From Selaginella moellendorffii (lineage: Eukaryota; Streptophyta; Lycopodiopsida; Selaginellales; Selaginellaceae), in contig NW_003314410.1 of the NCBI RefSeq assembly GCF_000143415.4, positions 103,686 through 167,685 on the forward strand: a stretch of DNA of 64,000 nucleotides. The letters run 5' to 3'. Positions 22,111-34,061 of the stretch are shown here, piece by piece. Numbering within the stretch: position 1 is the first letter of the stretch; each line of letters opens with the position of its first letter. The notes under the pieces were generated by a model. It searched no databases, was not told the DNA's origin, and saw only the letters and a program-made list of their open reading frames with translations. A program made the translations under genes and the position numbers.

Positions 22111-22130
22111 ACCACTATATATAGGCAGGA
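22085..22130 (-). promoter_or_regulatory. TATA plus telobox promoter-like site heading array A
   Basis: On the minus strand a CCTATATATAG TATA box is followed about 35 bp later by a TTTAGGGTTCATCG block containing the telo-box complement. The same arrangement heads array B (25850-25895) and the right-arm array (46632-46685). Placement and conservation suggest a functional or formerly functional start site. Confidence 0.55.
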
Positions 22131-22184
22131 CAAAAAGAGGAAGTTCTCAATTAGTCCAAAACGAAACTTAATTACTCGTCGCTA

Positions 22185-22320
22185 GCGGGAGGGGACAAGG
22201 AATCCTGCTGATCGGACAGCCTGCTGGATGGCTCTTCCGTGCTGCTGTTGCGTGCCTGCACAGCTTCTGGATCTCAGCCGGCGATACATCGCACCGTCGT
22301 GGACATGGAGATGATCAAAG
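22185..22320 (-). pseudogene. Auxin response factor C-terminal exon relic
   Basis: Minus-strand frame begins TVRCIA, has a stop and a small deletion, then continues with VQARNSSTEEPSSRL and SDQQDSLSPPASDE. The wording matches the last exon of the fragment at 46513-46609, which is clearly an auxin response factor C-terminus, but extends further at its 3' end. A near copy lies on the plus strand at about 49870-49995. Confidence 0.55.
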
Positions 22321-22499
22321 GAATCAAAGGGCATGGTTACTACCACTAGCTCGTAGTCCCGATCATTGAAAACTCTGCGTATGAATATGAGGTCACGAAT
22401 TCTATAGCAGCAGCCGTGAGTAAAAGCTCGTTCCTTTCTCACTGTTGTCTTTCTTATTCGTGTTTTGCTGGAAGAGTGCCGCTTATCCACGAACAACGG

Positions 22500-23800
22500 C
22501 AGCGTTACTGAGAAACCATGGGATTTACGTTTGGGGTGACTCGTGGTTCTGTGCTAAAACTAAGGTGATAGCACTTTTGCCAGCTTGACTCTTAATCTTT
22601 TGCGAAGAAGGCAGAATGCTACCATTATCTTTTTGATGCCGCACTTAAGCTTCGCCAGTTTGGCCTCGACCATACAGACCCCTTGCATGGACCAGTGAAG
22701 AAACTCAGCCTTGCAGTTCCAAGGAAAAACTATCCCGCAAGAAATGCTGTCTATTTATGCGGGCTTTTATCAAATGTTTTTCTCGTGTGCACCACGATTC
22801 CCGTATCATTCGTGATGGACGTTTGTTTCCCTGTGCACATGACAATGAGGGAAAACACCTCTCAGCCACTTACGATTCGAAGGAGACTCAAGGTGATCTA
22901 AACCTTCTCAGGCAACAGCCAAGATTTCATTGGTTTTGGTGGCAGCAGAAATCTCGTGTTATGTCAAGCAGGCTCTTAAAGACACGAAGGAGGGAAACGT
23001 GCAAACGCAGTTTATTCCCCCAAGTGATGCTCCTAAGGACGAAGTCAGAGCGTAACGTTCTCGCATGACTGCTGCTGATCGCAAAGTTACAGCCCTCAAA
23101 TAATTCCAGGTCTGGTCTTGTTTTGAATCAACGTTTCTTGATCCTTTGCATCACAGGGATATATTTGGAGAACAGGATACAAAAACGGTGAACACAAAGG
23201 CCAAGTCTTTCAGGACGTTCCTGAAGCACTCTCCTTGTGCTGAGTCGAAGGTCTGATAGGAGTTGCCAAAGCACGATGTTGATGTCGTCGCCTTGTTCCT
23301 TTCAGGCCTATATTTACTCGAGTGGGAGCCAAGAAGCGCAGCGGTTGATCTTTGGGAACACAAACTTTGGGCTACTTCGATACTGCAGGGTGAGATTTTC
23401 CGCACTTGGTTCATTATATTTGCTCCTCGCATCTCATTCCTTTTCAGAAACAAACGAGAGGCACAGAGTTACACTGAAATCTTCCTTTCGGTGGGTGCCG
23501 ACGAGAGCCTTCTCAGATTACTTCGCCACGGGCTGTTGCTGCTAAAGAAGCTGGTAATGTCTGGGAAAAAAAAGCGAGAGATGTGTTGCTAATGTATCAT
23601 TGCTTTTGTTGCCAGGCCTGGACACTGTGATACTTGAGAGACCAGGGAACGCACCACTGCCTAGCGGACAGCAAGCACCCTTTGGGACACTTATGATACT
23701 CAAAGTTTGCAAGCTCTTACTCAAACAAAGAATCGCGCCTTGGCATATTCGGGCCACGTAGTCTAACTTTCACATTATAAGAAAGCAACTTGTTAAACCT
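22500..23800. other. Gene-like relic, unrecognised, paired copy at 48430-49680
   Basis: Plus-strand pieces such as [51 protein letters not shown] and LLRLLRHGLLLLKKL, separated by apparent introns, recur in the right arm on the minus strand. Frames are interrupted in both copies. I do not recognise a domain. It could be a degenerate host gene carried along with the arms. Confidence 0.35.
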
Positions 23801-24469
23801 TAACACCAAGAAGCAAAATGTATTCTTAAACCAGGAGTGCCTCTCTTTGTTTATCTCCAGTTCGTCCAGTGTTCTTGGCTCTTGGGCGAATTTTCCTTCC
23901 GTTTCCCATGCATCTCGGGAGTAAGGATTGACTAGATGATTCATCCGTGAACTTCGTGAATAAAGCTCACAAACGGCTCCCGTCCCGCTGGGTATGATCC
24001 ACGTTACTGCTAAATAAATGGAATTGTAAGTCAGTGACGGTGGCAATGGCCACTCCCACGGAAGAACAGCTAAGCTAGTGCCTGAAGAGACATAACTACT
24101 TGACAAATGTTTGCAACTTTGTAGATGTATTCATTTCTTTTCAAGGAAACCACAGAGTGCTTTGTGTAGATCGGCTCGTTTTCCCACTGCCAGAGCGTAA
24201 ACTTCCATTTACCCATCGTTAGCTGGCCCTGGAACGTTGTTCTGTGGCACCGTCCCAATCTCATGGTGTTACAAAAACAAAAGGAAGTTAGAGAAACCAT
24301 AAAGAAAACTAAAGAGAACATAGACCTGGATGGTTGAAGCCTCTCCTGGCGTTGTCCAGTTCTTTGAACAAACATTTTGGTTAGAACAAACAGCTCACGA
24401 ACCTCTTAAACTTCGACTTCCATTTCGTTGAACAGAAAACATCCTAGTTAGACAAACCAATATATGAGT

Positions 24470-25895
24470 TGATTCAGGCGTCTTTTCTTGTAAATTCACG
24501 CTATGCACATTCCTTTGCCTTTGGAGTTTTCATGATCGTTGTTTTCATTGAGGTTGGACCATTGTCAATGTACGTCTTCAGCTGGATTGAAGTTCTGAAG
24601 ATCGCATTGTTTCTCAGCTCGCAGGTCTTGCGCTGAGCGCAGCAACAACATAACTCAAAGCCTCTCCAAAACGTTGACACAAAATCTCTTTAGTCTCGTA
24701 GCATTTTTCTTTTTGAACACAGCATTTTTTAGTTCTTATCGTGGTTGAGCAGCACCAACACTTCACCACTTGTCTTTTTCATGACAAGAAATTAGAACAA
24801 ATTGAAACACATGCAAACCTGAAGCTAAGTATCGTCAACTTTCAATGATATTCACAAGCTTCCCTTCGCATTGAGAGTTCCTTGGGCCGTTGTTTTGCAC
24901 TTAGCTTGTTTGAGTTGTTTGATGAGCATATCATCTTAGCTTGACTGTGTCACTGGCTCCCTTATGCGTTGAGCATAGCATCTTCTTGACCCTGTCGACA
25001 CTCTCAATCGAAAAGAAATTGCGAACCTGATGTCTTCAAACGTTGAGAATTTCTCATTTATCGTTGATCATTCGATCCTAGCTCGTTGCAAGCAGCTTCG
25101 CTTTTTTGTCTCCGACAAATCTTTCTTGTTTCGTTGTCTTACTCGCTTATTGCTACCACAAAGAAGAGCTCTAAACGAACTTACCTTGCGAGGTGGAGAG
25201 GTGCGAGAGTTGACAGGTCCGGCCAAGGATCAGCGACGGATCATAATCGTTGTTGTCATTGTCATGTACGTCTTCAGCTGGATTGAAGTTCTGAAGATCG
25301 CGTTGTTTCTCAGGTTGCAGGAATTGCGTTGAGCACAGCAACAACAAATATCTCCAAAACGTTGACACAAAATCTCTCCAATCTAGTAGCATTTTTCTTT
25401 TTGGCACACGCTGTGACATAGCGTTTTCAGTTCTTATCGTCGTTGAGTAGCACCAACATGTCACTTGGCTTCTTCATGACAAGAAATTAGAACAAATCGA
25501 AACACACGCGAACCTGGCAACATGAAACTAAGTGTTCTTGATCGTTAGTTTTGTCACAGCGTTGTCCACATCGGTGAGTTTCTCTTCGCTTTGAGAGTTC
25601 CTTGGCCCGTTGTTTTGCAATTTGCTTGTTTGAGTTGTTTGTTGTGTCACTGCCTCCCTTTTGCATTGCAATCTTCAAACGTTGAGAGTTTCAACACGAT
25701 TTCTTGATCGCCTCTAGCATACCTCTTCAGCTTCGCTTTCCAAATTTCTGTCTTACTCGCTTATTGCTACCTACCTATATGAACTTGCGAGGGTGGAGAG
25801 CCTACCTGGAGCTCCGATCAATCCCCAGAGTCTTTATCAACAATGAACCCTAAACTTGAGCTAAGTACCCCTATTTTATATAGGCAGGGCAAAAA
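24470..25895 (-). repeat. Tandem array B with promoter-like head
   Basis: About two further units of the array A family, with the same landmarks in the same order, ending at a minus-strand promoter-like head. There a TATA box (CCTATATAAAATAG) at 25872-25890 is followed by the TTTAGGGTTCATTGTTG block. The arm counterpart is 46632-47830 on the plus strand. Confidence 0.7.
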
Positions 25896-25899
25896 GGGG

Positions 25900-26700
25900 A
25901 AGTTTCTTAAGCATCTGATAATAGGATAAAAAAAAAGGCTTTACAATAAAATAATCACCCCTTTAACCAATTAATTTAGAACGTAAAGGATATAATCATA
26001 ACATTAGTATTGGAGCCCAATTTATTTCTCATGGCTAATGAATGGGGCAAGAATATTTTGAAGTAATATTTAACATGGTGGATTTAGAGGGAGAACCAAA
26101 AGTTTAGTAGACCCTAAGAGAAGGATGAAGATGACCGGAAAGTGGCCTAAGTATGATTGTAGACAATTATTCCCTTACTTTGAACTTTGAAAAGTAGAAG
26201 AGATTTAGAGTATGAAGGTTCCTCCAAAACATTTTTTAGTGTAGAGATGTTAAAATATAGTATAAAGTTAAGTTTGCCATGAACGTTAATTTTTATATAT
26301 TTATAATGATTGTATTAAAGTACAATTGTTTAGCTCACAAACTCAACTTTTCACTGTAAACTCAAAAGTGGTTTGTGCTCATATGCATGACAGTAACCTT
26401 TGATAAGAAAATTCCATGCTTGTGCTCTTGTATGCTAAAGATCTCCAAACAAGTCTTTAGCTCTTGGCTTTGTGAACAATTCTTTTTTCTTGACATGATG
26501 CTTATCTCAGCATTAGATGCCCCACAAAGGGACTTAGAATTCACTTCACAAATCTTTGATATATGAACCTTGCAGTTCATGTTCTCTAAAAACAAATTTT
26601 TCTATGCTATATGTAGTAATCTTAATTTAATATATTTAAGGTATATGCTGGTTAATGGTTTTTTACATTTTAAAGGATGGAAATATCCAAGAGGACGCTG
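25900..26700. other. AT-rich block, no gene
   Basis: Low-complexity AT-rich DNA at the inner end of the left arm. From about 26190 onward it matches 45790-46270 inverted. The first 290 bases have no counterpart; the right arm has an auxin response factor fragment there instead. Confidence 0.6.
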
Positions 26701-26904
26701 AATGAATTACAAGATACAACTTGTTGGTGAGTTGGATTCACTAGGATGTTATATTACTAGTCCTACCTTACGCAGCAAGCCCACTGATATAGTGTTTTTT
26801 TTAATATAATATCAACATTACATGTAGAAATACATTTTTTTTTCTTACTCTAGCACACTGATACATTCTTTCATATGAAGGGAATATATTGGATATGATA
26901 GTGT

Positions 26905-27015
26905 CCAAGATCTTGCAAAAGTAGCTGATGTCCTGGTGTAAACTTGGTCCTCTCTTACCAAAGCTTGATCGCCTTTGTCTATATGAAACTTCCACAACAC
27001 TAAACAAGCTTCTTA
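26905..27015 (+). repeat. Inner-end copy of a 115-bp direct repeat
   Basis: This stretch matches 15585-15700 in the same orientation, so the left arm is bounded on both sides by one 115-bp sequence. A partial inverted copy lies at 45485-45530 and a fuller one at 54940-55060, so the right arm has the same property. Confidence 0.65.
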
Positions 27016-27329
27016 TAACCCGGGTAGTCGAACGATAATGCGGATGGTTAAAGTTCTTTTATCTGGGAGGTGATGGATTGTGTTTAGTGGTTTTTTCGCC
27101 TAGATTCTTGAACGACACAGGATTTCGCCAGTCAACTCGCCATGATTTTAGGGTTCTTCAAAATTACAGTGGAGATTAAAATAACATCCAGCATTTTATC
27201 TGGTATAATCTGTTCATTACTGCAAAATGCCAGCAAATTGAACTGGACCCAAATTTACGAATTTTGAATTCTGTGATGTCAGCTATTTGCGAAAAACATA
27301 TATTATTATAGCGGAAAGTTATATTGCTT

Positions 27330-27900
27330 GGCGCTTGGGGCGCGGTGGATGAACGATCCATCCACTTCTCCCCTCTGCGATGATTGACAGCGCCTCCGGC
27401 CGGAGGACGAGATTGCCATCGAGCCCGAGCTCCAGGATCGCGCCCTCGGGCACGAGGAGATCGCGATTGGCGATCCACACGGGCTGTGGAGGTCGTCACC
27501 GCCCGGGGCATGACGCTGGACGATTCCGGGAACCTCATTCTCGAGTCCGCCGATGGCTTGCCGCTGTGGCAGAGCTTCGATCATCCTGTTCACGCTCTCG
27601 GCTCAACGGCCAGGCTCCCGGCCGGGGGGATTTCTTCCTGAGGAAGATCGCGCTCGCGCGGTACGGCAATGACTCCATCGATCTGGATCATCGTCGACGC
27701 AAATCCGATGATCCGCCTCCTGATCATCGCCTGGGACGACGCAATGCAAGGCTCGATCGCTGCGCGATGCCGATAGATTCTCGACTTGCAGCGCGTGCGG
27801 GCGATGGGCATGGAGTACTTCGCGGGCGTGGAACCAATCCATGGAAGAATGCAGCGGACCAGTTTAGTTTAGGGTTCTTCCAAGATTTTCGTTTTAGGGT
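27330..27900 (+). pseudogene. G-type lectin (S-domain) receptor kinase relic
   Basis: The frame reads GMTLDDSGNLILESADG followed by LPLWQSFDHP, which is the signature of a bulb-type lectin domain from S-domain receptor-like kinases. It breaks soon after (ARLPAGG then stop). Flanking sequence is GC-rich and gene-like but shifts frame repeatedly. No transmembrane or kinase domain is visible, so this is an isolated fragment. Confidence 0.6.
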
Positions 27901-27949
27901 ATTTCTCCTTTTAGGGATTCTTCTTTAAACTGAAAAGGTGTTTTACCAT

Positions 27950-28927
27950 ATACGCCGCCCATAGATATTTCCAAAAGCGGCAGAGCTTGTCGCGATCGGG
28001 GATTGGTCGGTGGTGTGGTCTCACAACCACACAGTGTTGTGACGTGGTAAATCGATCTGGGGGTCGAATCGATTCAGTCGATCTAGAGAATTCAACGATG
28101 GCGAGAAGCGAATCTTCCCCCCGCTTTTTCTCCCAGCGAAACTATAGTGGAATCCGAGCGCACTGGTCGGTGACATCTAATTATTAGGAATATTCCCCGG
28201 ATCAAAATCACTCCTTGATTGATTGATTCCCTTTTCTCCTTGCGGTCAATATCGAATTTTGGCGTGGTGGCATGGAAGTGCTGTTTCGCTTGCGCTTCTC
28301 TACATCAAGCACGTCATGAAAGGATTAAATCAACACACAAGGCCCAGAGATTAGATCAACCACACATTACATTAAATATCTCTACGATTAAATCAATTGT
28401 TTCGTTGTGGAGGCTCCCTCTCACGCAGACCGTCCGATGGCGGGGAGATTAGAACGCGTCTGGGGCCCAGATTCGAACCCCCACCAAAATCATTTTTTCC
28501 GGACACGAGGCTCTACTCCATTGCAGTTGTGAGCTGCCCCACATTTCCATTCACTAAGCTCTCCACGCTCAGAGCATCCTTCGATCAAATGCCGGAGCGG
28601 AGGAAGGAGCTATCGCGCTAGGGTTTTATCGGCCGGGGCGCCTGGTTCGATCGCTTAGGCTCTACACCGCAGCACGCTCGATTCCGATTCCTGGTAAATC
28701 GTCCCAGAGTATGGCACAGTCTTGCTCGAATTTGACGATCGACGAGGAAATAACACAGGAGCGGTAGGAGATCCATCTTGGGGCGGCGATAATTCGCACT
28801 AGCTCGTCCAGATCGCGTTAAGCGCTGGTTCTTAGGAAGATCGATTCAGATTCTTTGATTTCCCTCTCCCTCCCTTTCTCTCTCCTTCTCTCTCGTTCTC
28901 TCTTGGGTTGAGTGAAGGAAAAAAAAA
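27950..28927. other. Intergenic and 5' flank of the BRO1 gene
   Basis: No supported coding region. The last 70 bases before the BRO1-gene start codon are a pyrimidine-rich CT tract ending in an A-run, probably the 5' leader. Confidence 0.5.
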
Positions 28928-30750
28928 ATGGGATGCGCTCTCTCGAAAACACAAGACGAGCACGCTACGCTGTCGACGACTCTCGGTGAAGTGTATGTGT
29001 TCTTCCCGGGTCTCCGGTTGCCTCGAAAGGTGGATTTCGGGAATTCGCTTGTCAGGGAGCACTACTCCAGCGCTCTAATTGGAAGACTGGCAGCTTTAAG
29101 ATCCAAAGTGGTGGCTGCTGCCGAGAACGCATGCAAGATCGCGAAAGCAAACAACAAAGCGTCAGGTACGTGCGGTGGAAGATCTTGTCCTTCGCTGGTT
29201 GGTTCTAAACATTTATTATTTCCCCCTTTTGACAGAAACAAGTAGTATTTATGAGCTTCGGAGCGCTCTCGAGAATTATCTATCTGCATTACAAGGGATG
29301 ACCACGACAGAAGGTACGTAACTAAACTTTTTTTTCGTGAAGAATCTGTTCTGTGACCTCTGACTCTTGATTTTAGCTTTAGGAGAGGAAGGCAGCCTGA
29401 GCAATTGTTTAGAGTTTTGCTGGAGCAACCAGGAAGACGAGATCAAGGTACTGCGCACGAGGATGAATTGGTCGTTTATAATACTAAAATGCTTGTCTTT
29501 TTTTACCAGGAGAGCGTCGTGCCTAGCGTGTACTATGAGCTCCTTTCGGTGCTGCATCTTCTCGCTATGCTTTCGCTTTTAGAGGCCAATCTCACGCTCA
29601 CGCCTAAACCAAGCTCTGAAGACCAGCGACTTAGACCGAATGATGGTAAAGATATCAAGTGTGGCTGGCGATCTCAGAACTTTGCAAGTGTTGTTCAGGA
29701 AGGAAGGCTGCAGTGGAGATGCTCCTAGAAGCCGCCCGGATTCTGGATTACTGCATTGAGCGCGTGTATCCAAATGTTCCTGAGGACTTGAAGTAAGAAT
29801 TCTCCCTTTATCTTAAGCGTGTACGTAAGTTTCATTTGTAGGACGAAATTCCCGGCTGACGTACAAGAGGAGTTACTGAAATCCTTGCAATTGCAAGCAT
29901 TGGGACAAGTACTAAAGAGTATCTCACTTGAGTGGTGTTCTCGGAGCTTAACTTTTGACTTGTATATGAACTTTGCAGACTCTCGAGATTCAACTGGGCC
30001 TGGCCATTGACAATCTAAAAGCAACATTGGCAGTGAAGCGCAGAATAGCATGCGAGGCAGTAAAGTATTGGCAAATGGTAATAAGTATGTGATTCCACTC
30101 ATATGAGGTGCGTTGACGATCTGCACAGGCCTTTGAGGGACTTCAACGAGTCCGCTTGCAGAACAACTGGGGAGAAAAGCATGTATTATTTCTGAAATGG
30201 AAACGTGCCTCGGCAAAGGTACGAAGTAGCTTCAAACAAGCATTTCGAAAGTCAAGATGGCAACTTCCTTTCGTGCACAGGCGGCAGCTTATTATTATCA
30301 TGGCCTGGTTTTGGAGGAGGGGCCGGATAAAAGCAAAGCAGCCGCTTCTTTGCAAGCCGCCGAAGCGTTCCTCGCTGAAAGCCGGACACTGTGCAGAGAT
30401 TTCAGTGCTGCGTCCCCGGTGACAAAGTAAGTTTTGTGCACTCACACACCTCCGAATTCAACTCGGCTCGTCACAGGAAATCTCCGGTATGGGGTGCAAT
30501 GAAAAGCTTATCGCAAAAAATCCCGGACGCTGCAAGCCGGGCTGGGATCACCACCACCAAAGGCGTGAGCCAGAAACACAGGTATATCCATTTCCAACCT
30601 TCCGGCTCTAATCCTTCACAGCTGCTACCAAACAGCAAGCTTCCGGAGCTCCCAGATTTCTCCCTCTCTCTGCAGTGGGATGTTTACGAGCTCCCAGCGA
30701 TTGACGCGATATGGTCGCAGGAGAGAAGCATCGCTCCAAGGCCAAACTAG
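28928..30750 (+). CDS. BRO1-like domain protein, N-myristoylation candidate
   Basis: Ten exons give 430 residues: 28928-29165, 29236-29313, 29377-29447, 29510-29645, 29699-29792, 29842-29908, 29979-30077, 30129-30218, 30281-30426 and 30477-30750. It begins MGCALSKTQ, and Gly2/Cys3 suit myristoylation and palmitoylation, as in the plant family annotated as endosomal-targeting BRO1-like proteins. Helical BRO1-type segments include ALRSKVVAAAENACKIAKAN, YYELLSVLHLLAMLSLLEAN, LGLAIDNLKATLAVKRR and AAAYYYHGLVLEEGPDKSKA. The C-terminus has LPELPDFSLSLQ and YELP, as in relatives. A GT...AG pair inside the last exon (30582-30609) is read through because the continuous frame gives the family tail. Role by homology: endosome/ESCRT-associated scaffold, not established. 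Confidence 0.82.
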
Positions 30751-31417
30751 CGCGCGCGCGCTTGCTCTATCCATCAAACAGGCGATCGAAGGAGAAGAAG
30801 AAAAAGTAAAAAGGACAGACGTGGACGAGGAGATCGAGTAAGTGTACATTATTGTGATTGACACGCGCAGTTTTGTGCTAGCGAAGATTGGGATTGGGAG
30901 GAGAAAATGTGGGCGCCGGTGGTTGACACGGCGCTTTCACAGAGGAACACACACGCGCTCTCGCATTCTCCATGCAAAAGCGTTGTGTGGCGCGCGCGCG
31001 CGCGCGGGGAGTTTGCTGGATTGATATGCACAAAAAGTGAGATCTTCTCTCACACCTACTTTCGTCAACCTCCTCCGGCCTACTCCCAACTTTTGGAAAA
31101 AATCAATCTATGCATTCCACGGAAGAACCATCGTCTTGAAATTATTTACGTGGAAACATTCAACACCCTCGTCCAAATGGTCCAAATGTCGCTAAGCAAA
31201 GTACCGGCGGAGATTATGGATGGATAGGGTTGACGGAATATCCTCCCTTCGTCTAGGTCATCGTTAATCGTTAGCGGTGGAGGGAAAGAAAGAAGACGCG
31301 CCATCGTCGCCATTGTGCGTCGCGTTTGTATGTGAGTGGGTCTTTTTTTTCTTCCTCCTTTTTTGTCCCGTGTGCGTTGTTGCATTGGCGTGTGATCTTC
31401 GCGCTCTCTTCTCTCTC

Positions 31418-31468
<51 letters not shown>

Positions 31469-32329
31469 TTTGCTTTTTTTTTTTGTCTTGGAAGAGAGAG
31501 CGAGAGAGTGATGAACGGTCCCTCCATACATGTCTCCGGCATCAGATGGGTCGCATTTTTCCGGCCTCCTCGGCACACAGTGCTTCGTGTTTTGTTTTTG
31601 TTCTTATAGTTTTCTTTTTTCTTTCTTTCCTTTCTTAGCGATTTGTCATTCAGTATAGTGTTGTTGTCAGGCGCTCGCTGTGATATTTTCCTTTCCCCTC
31701 TTTACATTCTTTCCCCATTTGCAAGGGTCGTTCCAGAGAAGCGCGAGCGAAGCCGCGCAAGCAGGCCCAACGATTCTTCTTCGGTGTGTTCTTCTTTTCT
31801 TCTTTCTCTCTTTTTTATTTTTTTGACTTTGCCTTCTACTTTGTGGGAAAATCCGTGAATTCCAACTTGCCACTGATTCGAGCATTCATTGCTCTGCGCG
31901 AGCTGGTTTCTCCCCGACTGGAGCTCTTTCCTCTTTCTTTGCCCCCTCCTCTGGCAGTGAGTGTGCTGTGTGTTGCGTTGTGTGTGCTGTGCCATGGATA
32001 TTGGCGATCCAGATGGGAACAGCGACATCTCTCCAGTGGACAACTTTATTTTTCCACCTCGCTGTTTTTAATTCCTGCCTGGCCATGCCCTGACCTTCCG
32101 GAGCTATGATCTCATCTATCTGGGTAAGAATGAGGACGAAGGAGATTCTAGAAGTATCAGTAGAACTAGAACTAGAACTACGACTAAGTAGTGTAGCAGT
32201 AGTGGCGTAGCAGACCGCGAATTGAGTGAGTGAGAGGAGATTCTTTCTTCTTCTTCTTGTTCTTCTAGTCATTCGTTCCAGGCCGGGTGGGATTTGGGAA
32301 GAGTTTTACGAGCAGAGCTCTAGAGCAGG
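30751..32329. other. Intergenic, low-complexity rich, 5' region of PIRL gene
   Basis: Contains alternating CG runs (30750-30761 and near 30992-31006) and long pyrimidine-rich tracts. Open frames here are low-complexity artefacts. A long 5' leader or leader intron of the PIRL gene is likely in the last several hundred bases. Confidence 0.5.
31420..31466. repeat. TC dinucleotide microsatellite
   Basis: Uninterrupted TC repeat of about 23 units inside a wider pyrimidine-rich region. Likely length-polymorphic. Confidence 0.95.
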
Positions 32330-34061
32330 ATGGGTCCAGGAGTAGAATGCGTAGAGGATGTAGTTCACGAGATGGTGATGATCCAGCAGAGCTTGCTGCC
32401 GCTCCGCCCGACTCGGGAGCAGTACGAGGCGGCGCTGGCAGCGGTGGCGCGGGCGGAGCACATCCTGGCGTCGCGGCTGGAGGAGCTCGTGCGGGAGCGG
32501 CGGCCCGAGGGTGTTCCACAGCCGGCGTTCCGGGCCCTCCAGGAGATGCGCGAGGACGTGCTTCGAATGCAAGTGGAGGAGCACAAGCGGCCGTGGCTGG
32601 CGGTGATCGAGCTCGAGGAGCGGCACCAGCGGCACCACCAACTTTTCCAGAAGGTAGCGGCAGCGAGCGGCGGCACGGACGCGGGATCCATGGCCAACGG
32701 CGGCGGCGCCACCTCGGTGCTCAACGGCATCGACAGCTCCAGCTCGGGTGAGTTCTCCGACGACGTGGTGGCCAACGGGCAGAGGTTCTACGCCGCCGCC
32801 AGCTTGGAGCAAACGAGGGAGCCAGCTATGGCGACGATGGAGCAAAACCATTACGGTGGCTATCACCCCGACAACGCACAGACATTCACTCCCGATGTCT
32901 CTGGATCAGGTACTTCTTTAACTCTTTCACGACGAGAGGAAGAAAAGGAAAAAAACGCAGAGAGAACAATCCCACGTTGACTTTTAGTTTTCTCGTAGCG
33001 CCCAAGACCTTGTCAACCATCGCCGAGGACGGGCAGGCGGCGCCGCTCCAGTGCCCGCCCAGGCTGCTGGCGATGATCCAGGCGGCCGCCGAGAGCGGGG
33101 CCGAGAGCCTGGTGGCGGTGGACATGTTTGTCCGCGAGAACATCCTGCTGGACGACTCCATCAGCCAGCTGAGCAACTTGAGAGTGCTGGAGCTGTCGGG
33201 CAACCGGATCGTCAAGCTCCCGGACAGCATCGGCGAGCTCTCCCAGCTCACCGTGCTCGACCTCCAGTCCAACCAGCTGACGGCGCTCCCGGACACGATC
33301 GGCCGCCTCACGTCGCTCAAGCGGCTCAACATCGAGAAGAACGGCATCGAGGAGCTGCCGTGGACGATCGGCAACTGCGAGTCTCTGGAGGAGCTCCGGG
33401 CCGACTTCAACCAGCTGAAAGCTCTCCCCGAGGCGGTGGGCTACCTCGGCAACCTGCGGATACTCTCGGTCCATCTCAACTGCTTGAAAAGCTTGCCGAG
33501 CACCATGGCGTACCTGACGAGCCTGGCGGAGCTGGACGTGCACTTCAACCAGCTCGAGTCCGTGCCCGAGAGCCTGTGCTTCGTCACCACGCTCCGGAAG
33601 CTGGACATCTCGTCCAACTTCCATGCGCTGCGGTTCCTGCCATACAAGATCGGCAACCTCCACCAGCTGGAGGAGCTCGACATCAGCTACAACAGCATCC
33701 TGGAGCTGCCCGACTCGTTTGTCCAGCTCGAGAACTTGCGGAAGCTGCGGCTCGAGGGGAATCCGTGGAGGGTGCCGCCGCTGCAAGTCACGCAGAAAGG
33801 CAATCAGGTATGTGGATGGCAGTTGTTTTTTCTCTCTCTCTTTTTCTCGCGGAAAGTTTGATTTTTCCTTTTCGTTTTCGTTTTTGTTTGTCGCAGGCGA
33901 TCTTCGATTATTTGCACGAGAGCATCAAGCAAAAGCAGCAGGAGAAGCTGGCGAGAAAGAAGAGGAACATACTCATTAAAGCTGCGCACGCATGCTGTGG
34001 CTTCTTTGGAAGGTTGTGCGAGTCCAAGCATGGTGACAGTGCCTTGAACATACTCGCCTGA
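32330..34061 (+). CDS. Plant intracellular Ras-group-related LRR protein (PIRL)
   Basis: Three exons, 32330-32909, 32999-33807 and 33897-34061, give 517 residues. PIRLs are plant-specific cytosolic proteins related to animal SHOC2/SUR-8, and some Arabidopsis members act in gametophyte development. The N-terminal 200 residues are a charged helical region (LEELVRERRPEGVPQPAFRA, LEERHQRHHQLFQKV) plus a Ser/Gly linker. About ten 23-residue repeats follow of the form LxxLxVLxLxxNxLxxLPDxIGxL, for example LSQLTVLDLQSNQLTALPDT. A capping segment EGNPWRVPP precedes a basic tail (QEKLARKKRNILIKAAHACC). No signal peptide or membrane segment is present, which separates it from receptor-type LRR proteins. 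Confidence 0.92.

Larger units (their letters stand above)
15315..26960. repeat. Left arm of the large diverged inverted repeat
   Basis: The content of this interval recurs in reverse-complement order at 45485-55275. In order it holds the 3' end of the 255-residue gene, a c6A-locus relic, BAHD copy 1, the unrecognised coiled-coil-like relic, a tandem array, an auxin response factor relic, a second gene-like relic, a second array and an AT-rich end block. Arm lengths differ (11.6 versus 9.8 kb) through many insertions and deletions, and substitutions are common, so this is an old duplication and not an assembly mirror. Boundaries are set by the last recognisable matches. Confidence 0.8.

Noticed and set aside
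30582-30609. Short intron near the end of the BRO1 gene
   Set aside because: Only 28 bp, and splicing it would replace the family tail (LPELPDFSLSL, YELP) with an unrelated frame.
31264-31609. Ser/Leu-rich and Arg/Glu-rich open frames over the TC microsatellite
   Set aside because: A dinucleotide repeat is open in several frames; this is not a gene.
32306-32866. Minus-strand frames antisense to PIRL exons 1-2 (also 33013-33786)
   Set aside because: Mirror of leucine-rich-repeat codons; no start context or domain.
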